Assembly (NCBI RefSeq): GCF_032854445.1
Contig: NC_088305.1
Span: 30,652,628-30,716,627, forward strand
DNA length: 64,000 nucleotides
DNA from: Liolophura sinensis
Taxonomy: Eukaryota > Mollusca > Polyplacophora > Chitonida > Chitonidae
Reading direction: 5' to 3'
In this document: positions 1 through 13,816 of the stretch, piece by piece
Layout: each line of letters opens with the position of its first letter
How positions within the stretch are numbered: the stretch's first letter is position 1
Translations under genes and position numbers: made by a program
Notes under the pieces: generated by a model
What the model saw: the letters and a program-made list of their open reading frames with translations, nothing else
Database searches by the model: none
What the model was told of the DNA's origin: nothing

Positions 1-1930
1 CTGAACAGAAATGGACGAGTCACAGAACGGAAAATTACGGAATACATGATTTCATCCCAGTCATAAACTCCAATAAGATAACGGTGTATTTATTTATGTC
101 ACACGTCACTTTGGGAATTGCAGATAAAAATCTCAAAATTACTAACACTGGGGCAGCTTTCGGCCAGCAGGTGAAAATAAACAAAAAAAATCGATGTAAA
201 GATCTGCCTGAAATCTTCCTGAGCTTCCAGGCCTCTGCCTGGAACAAAGGAGATTCCAGACTAACTGCTGACGAGTTGTCAATCAACCACAGACACGCTA
301 ATACAGTTAGGTAACACATCGGGGCCGAGCTTTCTGACTGTATCCTCTTCTCAAGACAGGTGACTGGCGTTTGGTGGCATATTCAAAGATATTTCAGAAT
401 GTAAAATATAATTAAGACGTACAGTATTGAGAAAAACCAAAGCAGCGAAGACAGTGTAATAGCTGGCAAATTGTCACTCGTAACCAGTGAAATACGGCCT
501 CTTGTCATTTAGCTCAGTCAGGGTTTTATCGTAATTGTTTATATAAATGCAATAAATAGTAGCAAATTAGACGCCCACTAGTACCACGTCTTAAGCAGAA
601 TTAGGTAAAAATGCAGTGGTGTTAAGTGCAATTTATTAGACGGCACTAGTTTAGAATTACTCAAATTGCCGTGCTTTTGTCACATTTAATATACAATCGC
701 ATTAAAACAATGCAATGGAACCAGTTTCTCCATCTTATTTGCCTAAAGTATTATTCTTCTTTCAGACAATCGTTCTCTGATCAATACGATAAGAAGGTAG
801 GATGTAATATAGCTTTCGCTGGTTCATTTCTCCCCTTAAGACAAGGGGTATGAACTCCAGCTCTGCTCCAAGTTCACCACAGAGCTCTCTCATACTTTGG
901 CCCCGTGAAAGCGAGTCTTGGTCCACTGTTTTACGCTCACGATCATCGAACCATTCCTCCATCGCCCTGTCCGATTTTCGGAGGTACAATGTGTTCAGGG
1001 TAACAATTAGTTCACCAATAAGTTGTCATGGCAACCAAGTCGATGCTACTTCGTGTTTTCGTTTCTGCATCAATGAAAATACCAGCTGCCAGTCTTACGA
1101 ACAAACAGTTCCATTAACGATGTAAAAGATACGATGAGAATTTATTACCTTATTCTAACATGCAGCAGTAGGCGATAACGCTAACATTACAGGGTTTGGT
1201 GGCCAGTAAAAATCCCATTTTGCCCCCTGATTAAGTTTCTAGAACCCCACACATAATCCCAATAGAGAATCGATTTTCCCCAAATCGGACATAAGCATCC
1301 CTTGGTTCACCTTCCAAGCTAAGCAAAAAGGGTATAAACTCAATTTTGTGGATCATATATGTAGTATTAGAAAATCTGTAATCTTCATTCCTATATAATT
1401 TTTATGTTACTGAAAGCTTTTCCACACTCAGGTCCAATCTGCTAGGGCCTCTATTGTTTATTTCTGTGATTAATTTCAAGGAAACAAATCTTTCAAAAGC
1501 GCCACGCTGAGCTTAAAGTTTCATCCTGTTGAAAAACACGTAGAGGCCTACTATTTTAAAAAGTAAAAACGTTGCTGTTTCTTGAGAAAGAAAACTTTGC
1601 TTCTGTTAAAATCCCAAAATGTTAGCATACAGTTCGTCGCACCATAAAAGATATTGGCAACCAACACAAAGCAAAGTATTTGTTGAAAAGAGTAGTTTTC
1701 CAAAACTACCATATTTTTGGAGAAACTTAGGTTGTTAAAGTTTTTAAAAGAGGTCGGTAAGTCAGATGTGTAATACATCGATACCTACCTTCTGTTCATA
1801 ACACATCATTTGTCCACCTGTTCCTCACACTGGCAAAGATGAGTCTAGCGTATAGGACAACCTCACGCCATTCGATCCATGTGACATGAACAATCAGCAC
1901 CTATGATATTGCATTAAGTGCAAATAAAAA

Positions 1931-2075
1931 GTGACTGATAATGCATTTAGTAGAAATAAAGTGACTGATAATGCATTTAGTAGAAATAAAGTGGCTGATA
2001 ATGCATTTAGTAGAAATAAAGTGACTGATAATGCAATTATTGTAAATAAAGTGACTGATGATGCATTTATTGCAA
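1931..2075. repeat. 30-bp minisatellite
   Basis: About five units of GTGACTGATAATGCATTTAG plus AGAAATAAA repeat head to tail. The unit is a multiple of three, so several frames stay open without being genes. Confidence 0.85.
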
Positions 2076-2249
2076 AGTACGATCGTTCTATTTGCAACAA
2101 CATCAGAATCACGGAGTTCAACACCCAAGGAAAAGATAGCGAGGATTTACAGCCTGCAGTCTCACTGCTCTATGTGCCTTTGGCAAAATGTTTCTTTTCA
2201 TAGGACGTTATATATAAAAATGATATGTCGGCGTTCAGAATTAAGGGGA

Positions 2250-2430
2250 AGTGCAACGACTGGTTTGCCCGTATCAGTATAACATGCCTTCTGTAAGTCA
2301 TCTTGATGAAGTAGAACTAGATAAAAGAGCGGTGGAAATCCGTCCTGCAACAAGGAGACACATTACATGCGCTCTAAGCACTCCTTCGTCGTTATATGAC
2401 TGGAAAATTGTGCTCTTCCAACTGTGCTCT
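2250..2430 (+). repeat. SINE-B fragment
   Basis: This is an interior and tail piece of the SINE-B family found fully at 13,817-14,160. It contains CAACGACTGGTTTGCCCGTA, AGAGCGGTGGAAATCCGTCC and TTCGTCGTTATATGACTGGA in the family order. The tRNA-like head is missing. Confidence 0.7.
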
Positions 2431-4550
2431 TACAATTTTACTGCAGTGTCATGGAAATATATACAGGCGTAGAAAACACATTGCATTATGAAGTGTTCTA
2501 GTGTGTCACAATTGTGACTAACTGCCCAAGGTTATTCTGAGGTATGTCATTACGCTAGAGAGATGTTCTACATCAAGAATAGAAACAGTCAACTGGAAAC
2601 CAATTTCTTTGCGGGAAACCTTGAACTGATGCCCGCCACCACTCTTCAGTCCTGCATAACCCGGAATTGATCATCTCAAGTTTTTACGCTGTGTACCAAT
2701 TTGGAATACCGCCATGAAGTAAATTACATTCCGCATCGTATCTGATTCTTTACTTCGTTCATATGGCCCAAGACTTTGTGGCCATTTGCCTAATTGTTAA
2801 ACTCCTTCCCGAATGATGCGTGATTGTATGTGAAGTGTTATCAATTGATTCTGCTTCCTTGCTTCGGTCGATTCCAGTTTCGTCAGTTTCCAGTTCTTGA
2901 AAACAACAACTCCCTATATCACACAACAATCAAGACGGTAACTTAGTTACTATTTTCGATTTCACACGGGAGTAGGAAGTCGATTATGTACAAATAATTA
3001 TATAACACGTATATACATGCATCTCAGCCTGTTGAACGTGATTGGTTATCACTGAAATGTCGTCAGTCAAATACACAAATACAATCTTTACTCGCAATCT
3101 CCAGTGTGAGAAATGTTTCGCGTTTTGCATCACATCATAAGACAAAAGCTGCTGTTCGCCATGAGGGATGAGCGACATTAGTGCTACTAATTCAACTAAT
3201 CCGGACAACAGTCTGAAGAGATTGTTGACTACAATAACTGCGATTCGTAATTATACAATTTCACACGGACCGTTAAGTACAACTTTTTGTTTAGTAATCC
3301 TACTGGCTGCACATTATCCAATGTAATGAACAATAATAACTAGATCTGCGGAACATCGATTTGTCTTTTCTCTGACAAACAAGGTCATCTGGGCTCGCAA
3401 TATCTGTTATCTAAACTTCTCCTTAGTGTATCGCAGATTAAACTAATGGACCTCGTACAAGAATAAGACACACTGTCTTTACAGTTTTTTCGGCGATTTC
3501 CGGATTTGATTGCTAGTCTCGTGTTTCGAGATGGGGCGTTTTTTTTATTCCAGTTTTATATCAGCTCCAAATCTTGGCCCCCATTGTCCCTGTTGCGCTT
3601 CCCAGTCACAGTATCAAGATACTCGGTGTGTAAGTACTTTAGTTCCGCGTTTTTCATAATGGCGCGTTAGGTTAGCGCATTATTCTTTCAAGGCACAGAT
3701 AATGTATTTCTGCTCTCTCCTGAGCTGTTGTATTTATTGACTGAATAACTGGTAAGTTGAGCGATAGTTTCTTAAAAGGTCTTTTCTCTCGTAAAGCAAC
3801 CAGAATTTTCTCATGTAAAAGATCCTATATAGACCGTGAAACATCAGACAGACCTTAGCACATCCGGCTCTCATCTAAATGAGCTCTCAAAGACAGTACA
3901 GCAGGCACCTGCTTCTGTCATTTGAACGTGTTCAATGCCTCTTACTAATTTGTTGCCTATTATGACATTTTTCCTGATGTGTAAGTTGCAATCTTGAGTC
4001 CGTTTTCCGTTCTTTTGATGCCTTACAAGAAATTGACATCAAACGATTCAGCTCTTTAACAAATGTCCCCATTGCCTTAGTGTAACGACCTACAACTTAG
4101 TTTTCTCTCTTGCAAGCTGCATCTTTTTTGTTTGACAAACTGTAGTCTGAACAGAAATAAATGAGCTGACAAAACACAATGGATAATTGCAGAATTTCAT
4201 TTTTTACGCAACTCATAAACTCAATTTAGACACCAGATTAATTTTCCTAATGCAATTTTGCCATCACGTCACACGTCCCCTTTCCAGTTTGCAGATACAA
4301 TCTCCGAAGCATAAAGGCCTATGACAGATGAGTGTAATCCGCCGGAGAAATTTTAAAAAAGAGACACTTGAGGCTCTTCTGACGAGTTATCAGTCACAGA
4401 CAGACAGGCTAATATTGTTATGTAACAGATCGACTCATACTATTCATACCTTGCTTTCTCGTCACAGAGCGGTGTGTTTGACTGAGTGACGATTGATTGA
4501 GTGCCGTTTGAGATGGATAGAGGAATATTGACTTTGTTTACCACTTGTTT

Positions 4551-4715
4551 GATTGACTCATGTTTGACTGACTCATGTTTGATTGACTCATGTTTGATTG
4601 ACTCATGTTTGACTGACTCATGATTCATTGACTCATGTTTGACTGACTCATATTTCATTGACTCATGTTTAACTGACTCATGTTTCATTGACTCATGTTT
4701 GACTGAGTCAAGTTT
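4551..4715. repeat. 15-bp minisatellite
   Basis: Alternating units of TTTGATTGACTCATG and TTTGACTGACTCATG are repeated about eleven times. The antisense reading (HESVK-type repeats) is a product of the 15-bp period and not a protein gene. Confidence 0.85.
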
Positions 4716-4887
4716 ATGACGTATTCAATTATATTTTAGTAGCGTTTTCGCAGGAACTAATGAGAAAGGTGAAGCATACACCACGCCAATACGGTTGTGC
4801 CTTTAAAACACAGGTTTTGTAACCAAGGAAACTGCAGATTTTTCTGAAAAGCAGATCATCAATAATTTGTCTTCCTACCCTAATGAG

Positions 4888-5215
4888 AACGCTTCTGTGG
4901 CCTAACGGTTAGACCGTCGGGAGACCCGGGGCTTTAAGAGTGGTACTCGTTGCTGCCTCGTTTGGCGCTTAGCACCAAATGCGAGAGAAAGGAAACGGTT
5001 CTGGATGGCCCGGTATCGGAATAATGGGACTGTGTGGTGTATAATGCCTGGTGTCTTCGGCATTATACTTAAGCAGCAGCTGCACTTTGGCGGCATGGAT
5101 TCCGTCACAAGACAACACAGTACTAGTATATGTACTCACACGTAATGATTTTTGGCCGTCATATAACTGAATACGAGGGACGTTAAACCCCAAGTATTCA
5201 ATTACTCATTCTACC
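4888..5215 (+). repeat. SINE-C, near full length
   Basis: A tRNA-like head (GTGGCCTAACGGTTAGACCG, A-box like) is followed by a body with CTTCGGCATTATACTTAAGC and a tail with GTCATATAACTGAATACGAG and GACGTTAAACCCC. The tail resembles that of SINE-B, suggesting that both use the same LINE machinery. A reverse-orientation relative lies at 34,110-34,270. Confidence 0.7.
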
Positions 5216-6016
5216 TTGATGATCTACCTTGATAAAACAAATGTTGTCCTCTTAGATAAGCATCGCAGCCGCGTCAAAGTCGTGCGCATACATTCTTACA
5301 GATTTGAGATCGGGAGATCTTAACAGCACTTTAGACTTTCCTCTATCGGCCTGTCTGACCATACTTCAACGCAACTATCGGCTAACAAGCTCTTCTTTCC
5401 CGTTGCAGCGCAGTCAGATTGCGATCTGTTACTGTTACGAACAAGCAATTCCATTAGTGATGGAAAAGATACGATGAGAATTTATCACCTAGTTACAGTA
5501 CACGATAGCGCCAATATTACGGCGTTCGTTACCCGTAAAAGTCCCATTTCACAGGTTGCAAAAGTTTCTACATCTACACCGGTAATCCTAATACTGAATT
5601 GGTTTTCCTAAAGCAAGCGGAGTAAAAGACGGCCTATGTTCGAAGTGAAAGGACCAAAATAAAAAACCCTGACTCATATTTACAGCAATTTATATTCTTC
5701 AATCATCCTATGTTCTTTATGTTCCATATACATGAAGCTTCCGGAAACTCAGGCCTAATCTGCCACTACCGTCTGTGGTTTATTCCTGGGACGAGAACAT
5801 ATTGGAAGAATGCAAGGAAGTTAGAACATCGATGTTATAGTATTTGCTTTGAAGAATGTGTCTCAGATGTATTGCAGAATATTGACATTTTATTTACTAT
5901 AATAAAAAAAAACTTTACAAGGCACTGAAAAACAGACATCGGATATGTGCTACAGAGATGGTTTCGTTAATTCAGTTATGCAATTTAGAGCTTACAAGAT
6001 AACCTTCTTGATCACT

Positions 6017-6240
6017 CGGGCGGGGCGGCTTACTTGCCTTCGGTAAGCCGTCTCAGTGAATCAGCACTAGATAAAAAGAGTGGTGGAAATCCGTCCTGCA
6101 ACAAGGAGGCACATTACATGCACTCGAAGGATTCCTTCGTCGTCATATGACTGCAAAATTGTTGAGTACGACCTTAAACCCCTAGCACTCACTCAGTCAC
6201 TCAGTCTCTCAATCACTCACTCATTCACTCTTTTGGAGAA
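6017..6240 (+). repeat. SINE-B, 5'-truncated
   Basis: It runs from GCGGGGCGGCTTACTTGCCT through GGTGGAAATCCGTCCTGCAA to the tail GTCATATGACTGCAAAATTG, and ends in a CACTCACTCAGTCACTCAG-type simple repeat. It lacks the tRNA-like head. The body is close to the copy at 13,817-14,160 read on the other strand. Confidence 0.8.
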
Positions 6241-6664
6241 GAGATCCGACTGTGCCGACTGTGATCTTATACCAAAAAATTTCCTGGGTTTATTTTGTCT
6301 GTGTTAGTTTGTCTCTGAATTACTTTTCCCACAGATTTGAACCTGGGTTTTATTCATAGGGTGCTGATAGAGTTTATGACAGAGCAGTAAGTAAGGTTTT
6401 AAATCGATTTGGATCTAATTCAATTTTCCATTTCTAATTTAAATCGGGAAATTACATTCGGCCATCCACTTTCAACCAACTAATGAATTCCTAAAAGAAA
6501 GAGCTATTTTGTTTTGAGTAAGCGTGTTTTTTCACAAGACTTCGCACAGAAGAATGGAGATTTCACATCCGTCGAGAAAAATAAGCATGCCACTTTTATT
6601 CTGAACTTGAAAAACCAGTAATTTGGAGTCGGCGTGATAAGACGGTTGGGTTGATACAGGGTAA

Positions 6665-6765
6665 TTAACGTCACATACGTTCGTCCCACCATAACGCTAG
6701 CCGCCGTCGTACAAGTGAAATATTCCTGAGTACGGCGTAAAACTCCAATCAGATATATCAGATAA
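6665..6765 (+). repeat. SINE-A 3' fragment
   Basis: The tail CCACCATAACGCTAGCCGCC ... GTACAAGTGAAATATTCCTG ... GTACGGCGTAAAACTCCAAT matches the 3' part of the intact SINE-A at 20,238-20,511. Confidence 0.75.
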
Positions 6766-7547
6766 ACGTCACACGCGTTGAGTGGTCAGATTTGAGACAT
6801 TACAGAATTCCTGCATCATCATCGAAGAATATTTCGCTGTAAGCCTGCTCTTGAATGATCCCTTAATAATTTTCCCTGAATAATTACCTCATGAAATACG
6901 TGTCTATACTCAGACTGATAAGTAACATACCTGTTTGTATCAGAGTTGTGTATATCACATGTAGATACGAGGTTGTTGCCAGCAGAGGAAGAAAAACGAA
7001 AATAAATTCCTGGTCGTAATGACATAGTGTCCACTCCTAAATGACCCTCGAGGCTGAACATGTTCTGATCAAAGTCCTCGTTGAGATTTAAAGCAAAAGT
7101 GACGAGCGTCGGAGCAATGATAGGAGAATGTTGATACACGAATACTATAAGGTTGGTGATAGAGAATAAATATCTGTACTGTTATGTTGTGACCGGTTAA
7201 AATTTGCCCAGGTTTTGTCATGGAAGGATATCGTGTTTCAGCACACGTAACATTGAAAACACTTAAATGGAGGCTAGCTTATTTGATGAAGTAGGTAAGA
7301 ACCTTTAGTCTCAACCAGTCGTCATTTCTCCGAAATCCGGAACTGAAAATCGACACTTTTCGCCTCCACATCAATTTGGTTTGACATCATGACAAAATTA
7401 CAATGCACAACTCATCTGATTCATTACGGCTTTTGTATGGCTCAAGTTTATGGCCTCTTACAAAAATTGTTAAACTCGTTTTAGGGAATAAAGCGTGAGT
7501 TGTATGAGAACTGTTATCACTTGATTTTGGTTACTACTGTATGTGTT

Positions 7548-7655
7548 TGCCTGGGATTCCCCCCAGCTCTTTTCTTCCTGGTTTCCTCCGACCACATTGC
7601 TGACCGCCGTCGTATAAGTGAAATATTCATGAGTATGTTTTAATACACCTATATA
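7548..7655 (+). repeat. SINE-A 3' fragment
   Basis: TTTCCTCCGACCACATTGCT ... CCGCCGTCGTATAAGTGAAA ... ATTCATGAGTATG matches the SINE-A tail, with a diverged end. Confidence 0.7.
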
Positions 7656-7788
7656 GTTTTTCTACATCTTTTTCCGCTTTAGGCACTTCTAGTTCTGGGA
7701 ATCTATGCATCGAAACATACATTCATATACCAGCCGTCAGCTAATAAGGACGTTCCAGGTCCATAAACGCAATATGTGCTCCTATATT

Positions 7789-7930
7789 GCTATAGGAGCG
7801 CAATGATCTAGGAGCCTCACTAATCTGATCGCTATCGTTCAAACCTCACATGCTGGTTTCCTCTCATTTCGTAGAGGCAGGCCGTGGGTAGGTCTGCCAG
7901 CAAACTGGAGACGTTCTCGGATATCCCTTG
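7789..7930 (+). repeat. SINE-A 5' fragment
   Basis: GCGCAATGATCTAGGAGCCT, a B-box-like CGTTCAAACC and GGTCTGCCAGCAAACTGGAG match the head and middle of SINE-A. It lies downstream of a tail-only fragment, so it is an independent copy. Confidence 0.6.
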
Positions 7931-8713
7931 GGACCAATTGTACTTTCAGTCAAGCCGTGTCAAGAGACTTCGATTGGTAAATATATACATAATCAAGCAT
8001 TAACCTAGATCTACTCATCATTATTTCTTCAACAAATATACTATGTTTATCTGTTCTATCACGGACAGTTGTAAGCTGACTTGGATCCAGGAACAGTGGT
8101 TAATTGAGCAATGATTTCCCCAGAAATCTTCTTTATTGTTAAGTTACGTCTATAATTCTCGCATGTAAAATCGTGTAAAGCTGGCCAAATGTCAGACGGA
8201 ACTTTCTATATGTGGTTGTCATTTAACTAAGCTCTCAATGGCATTAGAACCAAGATCAACTCCAATCTGTACGTAATGTCTCTTACTCATCTGTTATTAC
8301 AACACTTGATATCAAGCTTGCAAACTTGTGTTTAGCTTTAAGCTGTATCAATTGATGTCCTACAACAAACTAAGTATTTTACGGACTTGGATCGTGGATT
8401 ATAAACCGATTCGATGTTATCAGAAAAGCGTCACATCCGCCAAATAAGGGCAAGTCCGCTGTAGCGTTACGCTCGTTCGTCGATAGGTCGACATAACCCG
8501 GACGAATCAGTACAACAGATCCACAGGCAATGCAATTTTTGTGAGATCTTTTCCATATCAGCAAAGCCAAGTAGTTTGCGATGCTTTTTCTTCCAAAGTG
8601 TCAGCAACTCTTTCCTGATTATCCTCATGTGATGTATCGTTAGGAATCTGTTTGAAGATAAGCTTGTTAAATGCTGGTTATGTGGATCGACGTTCCCATC
8701 AAGTTGATCAAGA

Positions 8714-11700
8714 CGGGGTGCAATACGATGCCATTTGCTGCAGAAGCTGCGGAATGCTAGCTATTATAGTACCGGGTAAAATATGATGCCATTTGCTGCA
8801 GAAGCTGCGGAATGGTAGCTATTATAGTACGGGCTACAATATGGTGCCATTGGCTGCATAAGCTGCGGAATGCTAGCTATTATAGTACCGGGTAAAATAT
8901 GGTGCCATTGGCTGCAGAAGCTGCGGAATGCTAGCTATTATAGTGCGGGGTACAATATGGTGCCATTGGCTGAAGAAGCTGCGGAATGCTAGCTATTATA
9001 GTACAGGGTACAATATGGTGCCATTGGCTGCAGAAGTTGCGGAATTCTAGCTATTATAGTACCGGGTAAAATATGGTGCCATTTGCTGCAGAAGCTGCGG
9101 AATGCTAGCTATTATAGTACGGGCTACAATATGGTGCCATTTGCTGCAGAAGCTGCGGAATGCTAGCTATTATAGTACCGGGTAAAATATGGTGCCATTT
9201 GCTGCAGAAGCTGCGGAATGCTAGCTATTATAGTACGGGGTACAATATGGTGCCATTGGCTGGAGGAGCTGCGGAATGCTAGCTATTATAGTACCGGGTA
9301 CAATATGGTGCCATTGGCTGCAGAAGCTGCGGAGTGCTAGCTATTATAGTACCGGGTAAAATATGATGCCATTTGCTGCAGAAGCTGCGGAATGCTAGCT
9401 ATTATAGTACGGGTACAATATGGTGCCATTGGCTGCAGAAGCTGCGGAATGCTAGCTATTATAGTACCGGGTAAAACATGGTGCCATTGGCTGCAGAAGC
9501 TGTGGAATGCTAGCTATTATAGTACGGGGTACAGTATGATGCCATTTGCTGCAGAAGCTGCGGAATGCTAGCTATTATAGTACGGGGTACAATATGGTGC
9601 CATTTGCTGCAGAAGCTGCGGAATGCTAGCTATTATAGTACGGGGTAAAATATGATGCCATTTGCTGCAGAAGCTGCGGAATGCTAGCTATTATAGTACC
9701 GGGTAAAATATGGTGCCATTTGCTGCAGAAGCTGCGGAATGCTAGCTATTATAGTACGGGGTACAATATGGTGCCATTTCCTGCAGAAGCTGCGGAATTC
9801 TAGCTATTATAGTACCGGGTAAAATATGGTGCCATTTGCTGCAGAAGCTGCGGAATGCTAGCTATTATAGTACCGGGTATAATATGGTGCCATTGGCTGC
9901 AGAAGCTGCGGAATGCTAGCTATTATAGCACGGGGTATAATATGGTGCCATTTGCTGCAGAAGTTGCGGAATGCTAGCTATTATAGTACCGGGTAAAATA
10001 TGGTGCCATTTGCTGCGAAAGCTGCGGAATGCTAGCTATTATAGTACCGGGTAAAATATGGTGCCATTGGCTGCAGAAGCTGCGGAATGCTAGCTATTAT
10101 AGTGCGGGGTATAATATGGTGCCATTTGCTGCAGAAGCTGCGGAATGCTAGCTTTTATAGTACCGGGTGCAATATGGTGCCATTTGCTGCAGAAGCTGCG
10201 GAATGCTAGCTATTATAGTACCGGGTAAAATATGGTGCCATTTGCTGCAGAAGCTGCGGAATGCTAGCTATTATAGTGCCGGGTACAATATGGTGCCATT
10301 TGCTGCAGAAGCTGCGGAATGCTAGCTTTTATAGTACCGGGTAAAATATGGTGCCATTTGCTGCAGAAGCTGCGGAATGCTAGCTATTATAGTGCCGGGT
10401 AAAATATGGTGCCATTTGCTGCAGAAGCTGCGGAATGCTAGCTATTATAGTGCCGGGTAAAATATGGTGCCATTTGATGCAGAAGCTGCGGAATGCTAGC
10501 TATTATAGTGCCGGGTACAATATGGTGCCATTTGCTGCAGAAGCTGCGGAGTGCTAGCTATTATAGTACCGGGTAAAATATGGTGCCATTTGCTGCAGAA
10601 GCTGCGGAATGCTAGCTATTATAGTACGGGGTACAACATGGTGCCACTTGCTGCAGAAGCTGCGGAATGCTAGCTTTTATAGTACGGGCTACAATATGGT
10701 GCTATTTGCTGCAGAAGCTGCGGAATGCTAGCTATTATAGTACGCGGTACAATATGGTGCCATTGGCTGCAGAAGCTGCGGAATGCTAGCTATTATAGCA
10801 CGGGGTATAATATGGTGCCATTTGCTGTAGAAGCTGCGGAATTCTAACTATTATAGTACGCGGTACAATATGGTGCCATTGGCTGCAGAAGCTGCGGAAT
10901 GCTAGCTATTATAGTACGGGTGCCAATATGGTGCCATTTGCTGCAGAAGCTGAGGAATGCTAGCTATTATAGTACAGGCTACAATATGGTGCCATTGGCT
11001 GCAGAAGCTGCGGAATGCTAGCTATTATAGTACGGGGTACAATATGGTGCCATTTGCTGCAGAAGCTGAGGAATGCTAGCTATTATAGTACGGGGTACAA
11101 TATGGTGCCATTTGCTGCAGAAGCTGCGGAATGCTAGCTATTATAGTACGGGGTACAATATGGTGCCATTTGCTGCAGAAGCTGCGGAATGCTAGCTATT
11201 ATAGTACGGGGTACAATATGGTGCCATTTGCTGCAGAAGCTGCGGAATGCTAGCTATTATAGTACGGGGTACAATATGGTGCCATTTGCTGCAGAAGCTG
11301 CGGAATTCTAGCTATTATAGTACCGGGTAAAATATGGTGCCATTTGCTGCGGAAGCTGCGGAATGGTAGCTTTTATAGTACGCGGTACAATATGGTGCCA
11401 TTTGCTGCAGAAGCTGCGGAATGCTAGCTATTATAGTACCGGGTATAATATGGTGCCATTGGCTGGAGAAGCTGCGGAATGCTAGCTATTATAGCACGGG
11501 GTATAATATGGTGCCATTTGCTGCAGAAGTTGCGGAATTCTAGCTATTATAGTACCGGGTAAAATATGGTGCCATTTGCTGCGAAAGCTGCGGAATGCTA
11601 GCTATTATAGTACGGGGTACAATATGATGCCATTTGCTGCAGAAGCTGCGGAATGCTAGCTATTATAGTACGGGGTACAATATGATGCCATTTGCTGCAG

Positions 11701-13714
11701 AAGCTGCGGAATGCTAGCTATTATAGTACGGGGTACAATATGGTGCCATTTGCTGCAGAAGCTGAGGAATGCTAGCTATTATAGTACAGGCTACAATATG
11801 GTGCCATTGGCTGGAGAAGCTGCGGAATGCTAGCTATTATAGTACGGGCTACAATATGGTGCCATTTGCTGCAGAAGCTGCGGAATGCTAGCTATTATAG
11901 TACAGGGTACAATATGGTGCCATTTGCTGCAGAAGCTGAGGAATGCTAGCTATTATAGTACGGGGTACAATATGGTGCCATTTGCTGCAGAAGCTGCGGA
12001 ATGCTAGCTATTATAGTACAGGGTACAATATGGTGCCATTTGCTGCAGAAGCTGCGGAATGCTAGCTATTATAGTACGGGGTACAATATGGTGCCATTTG
12101 CTGCAGAAGTTGCGGAATTCTAGCTATTATAGTACGCGGTACAATATGGTGCCATTTGCTGCAGAAGCTGCGGAATGCTAGCTATTATAGTACCGGGTAT
12201 AATATGGTGCCATTGGCTGGAGAAGCTGCGGAATGCTAGCTATTATAGCACGGGGTATAATATGGTGCCATTTGCTGCAGAAGTTGCGGAATTCTAGCTA
12301 TTATAGTACCGGGTAAAATATGGTGCCATTGGCTGCAGAAGCTGCGGAGTGCTAGCTATTATAGTACCGGGTAAAATATGATGCCATTTGCTGCAGAAGC
12401 TGCGGAATGCTAGCTATTATAGTACGGGGTACAATATGGTGCCATTGGCTGCAGAAGCTGCGGAATGCTAGCTATTATAGTACCGGGTAAAACATGGTGC
12501 CATTGGCTGCAGAAGCTGTGGAATGCTAGCTATTATAGTACGGGGTACAGTATGATGCCATTTGCTGCAGAAGCTGCGGAATGCTAGCTATTATAGTACG
12601 GGGTACAATATGGTGCCATTTGCTGCAGAAGCTGCGGAATGCTAGCTATTATAGTACGGGGTACAATATGATGCCATTTGCTGCAGAAGCTGCGGAATGC
12701 TAGATATTATAGTACCGGGTAAAATATGGTGCCATTTGCTGCAGAAGCTGCGGAATGCTAGCTATTATAGTACGGGGTACAATATGATGCCATTTGCTGC
12801 AGAAGCTGCGGAATGCTAGCTATTATAGTACGGGGTACAATATGATGCCATTTGCTGCAGAAGCTGCGGAATGCTAGCTATTATAGTACAGGGTACAATA
12901 TGGTGCCATTTGCTGCAGAAGCTGAGGAATGCTAGCTATTATAGTACAGGCTACAATATGGTGCCATTGGCTGGAGAAGCTGCGGAATGCTAGCTGTTAT
13001 AGTACGGGCTACAATATGGTGCCATTTGCTGCAGAAGCTGCGGAATGCTAGCTATTATAGTACGGGGTAAAATATGGTGCCATTTGCTGCAGAAGCTGAG
13101 GAATGCTAGCTATTATAGTACGGGGTACAATATGGTGCCATTTGCTGCAGAAGCTGCGGAATGCTAGCTATTATAGTACGGGGTACAATATGGTGCCATT
13201 TGCTGCAGAAGCTGCGGAATGCTAGCTATTATAGTACGGGGTACAATATGGTGCCATTTGCTGCAGAAGCTGCGGAATGCTAGCTATTATAGTACGGGGT
13301 ACAATATGGTGCCATTTGCTGCAGAAGCTGCGGAATTCTAGGCTATTATAGTACCGGGTAAAATATGGTGCCATTTGCTGCGGAAGCTGCGGAATGGTAG
13401 CTTTTATAGTACGCGGTACAATATGGTGCCATTTGCTGCAGAAGCTGCGGAATGCTAGCTATTATAGTACGGGGTAAAATATGGTGCCATTTGCTGCAGA
13501 AGCTGCGGAATGCTAGCTATTATAGTACAGGGTATAATATGGTGCCATTTGCTGCAGAAGCTGCGGAATGCTAGCTATTATAGTACGCGGTACAATATGG
13601 TGCCACTTGCTGCAGAAGCTGCGGAATGCTAGCTATTATAGTACGCGGTACAATATGGTGCCATTTGCTGTAGAAGCTGCGGAATGCTAGCTATTATAGT
13701 ACGGGTGCCAATAT
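8714..13714. repeat. 58-bp satellite array, about 86 copies
   Basis: The consensus contains GTGCCATTTGCTGCAGAAGC, TGCGGAATGCTAGCTATTAT and AGTACGGGGTACAATAT. The landmark ATGCC starts at 8,728 and 8,786, and the last clear one is near 13,659, so 85 periods fit with a net one-base slip. Variants recur in blocks. A rare TAAAACATGG / GCTGTGGAATG / ACAGTATGATG combination occurs near 9,474-9,540 and again near 12,489-12,555. A GGAATGGTAGCTTTTATAG variant occurs near 11,362 and 13,393. No spacers or genes are present. Confidence 0.95.
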
Positions 13715-13816
13715 TATCACCATACGACTGTAGTAGCTTAAGCTAGCTAGCCGTTTCATGAGTTTATTCTTCTCTGTTCACCATATCATTCAGCCTTGAC
13801 AAATAAATGATGAGGG

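Larger units (their letters stand above)
1..4140. repeat. AT-rich repeat block A (no gene)
   Basis: I see no convincing coding region apart from a SINE piece and a short minisatellite inside it. The block is a degenerate colinear relative of block B (4,141-8,690). Matching landmarks are bases 1-130 with 4,148-4,310 (GAACAGAAAT... CATAAACTC... GTCACACGTC), about 1,090-1,290 with 5,436-5,610 (CCATTA... GATACGATGAGAATTTAT), about 2,760-2,865 with 7,430-7,540, and about 3,730-4,050 with 8,070-8,310. The offset drifts from about 4.15 to 4.7 kb because of insertions. This is read by eye; an alignment was not run. Confidence 0.55.
4141..8690. repeat. AT-rich repeat block B (no gene)
   Basis: This is the second copy of block A with SINEs and a short minisatellite inserted. 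Its part from about 5,440 to 6,900 is also colinear with 15,340-16,480, for example GCCACTTTTATTCTGAACTT near 6,590 against GCCACTTTTATCCTGAACTC near 16,262. No splice-bounded or long conserved reading frame is visible. Confidence 0.55.

Noticed and set aside
4888-4960. Possible tRNA gene
   Set aside because: The A-box-like region is the head of a SINE; no full cloverleaf with acceptor stem is evident. The same holds for the SINE heads at 14,160, 20,238, 43,350 and 48,163.
8714-13714. CRISPR-like regular array
   Set aside because: There are no unique spacers; the whole 58-bp unit repeats, and the genome is animal.
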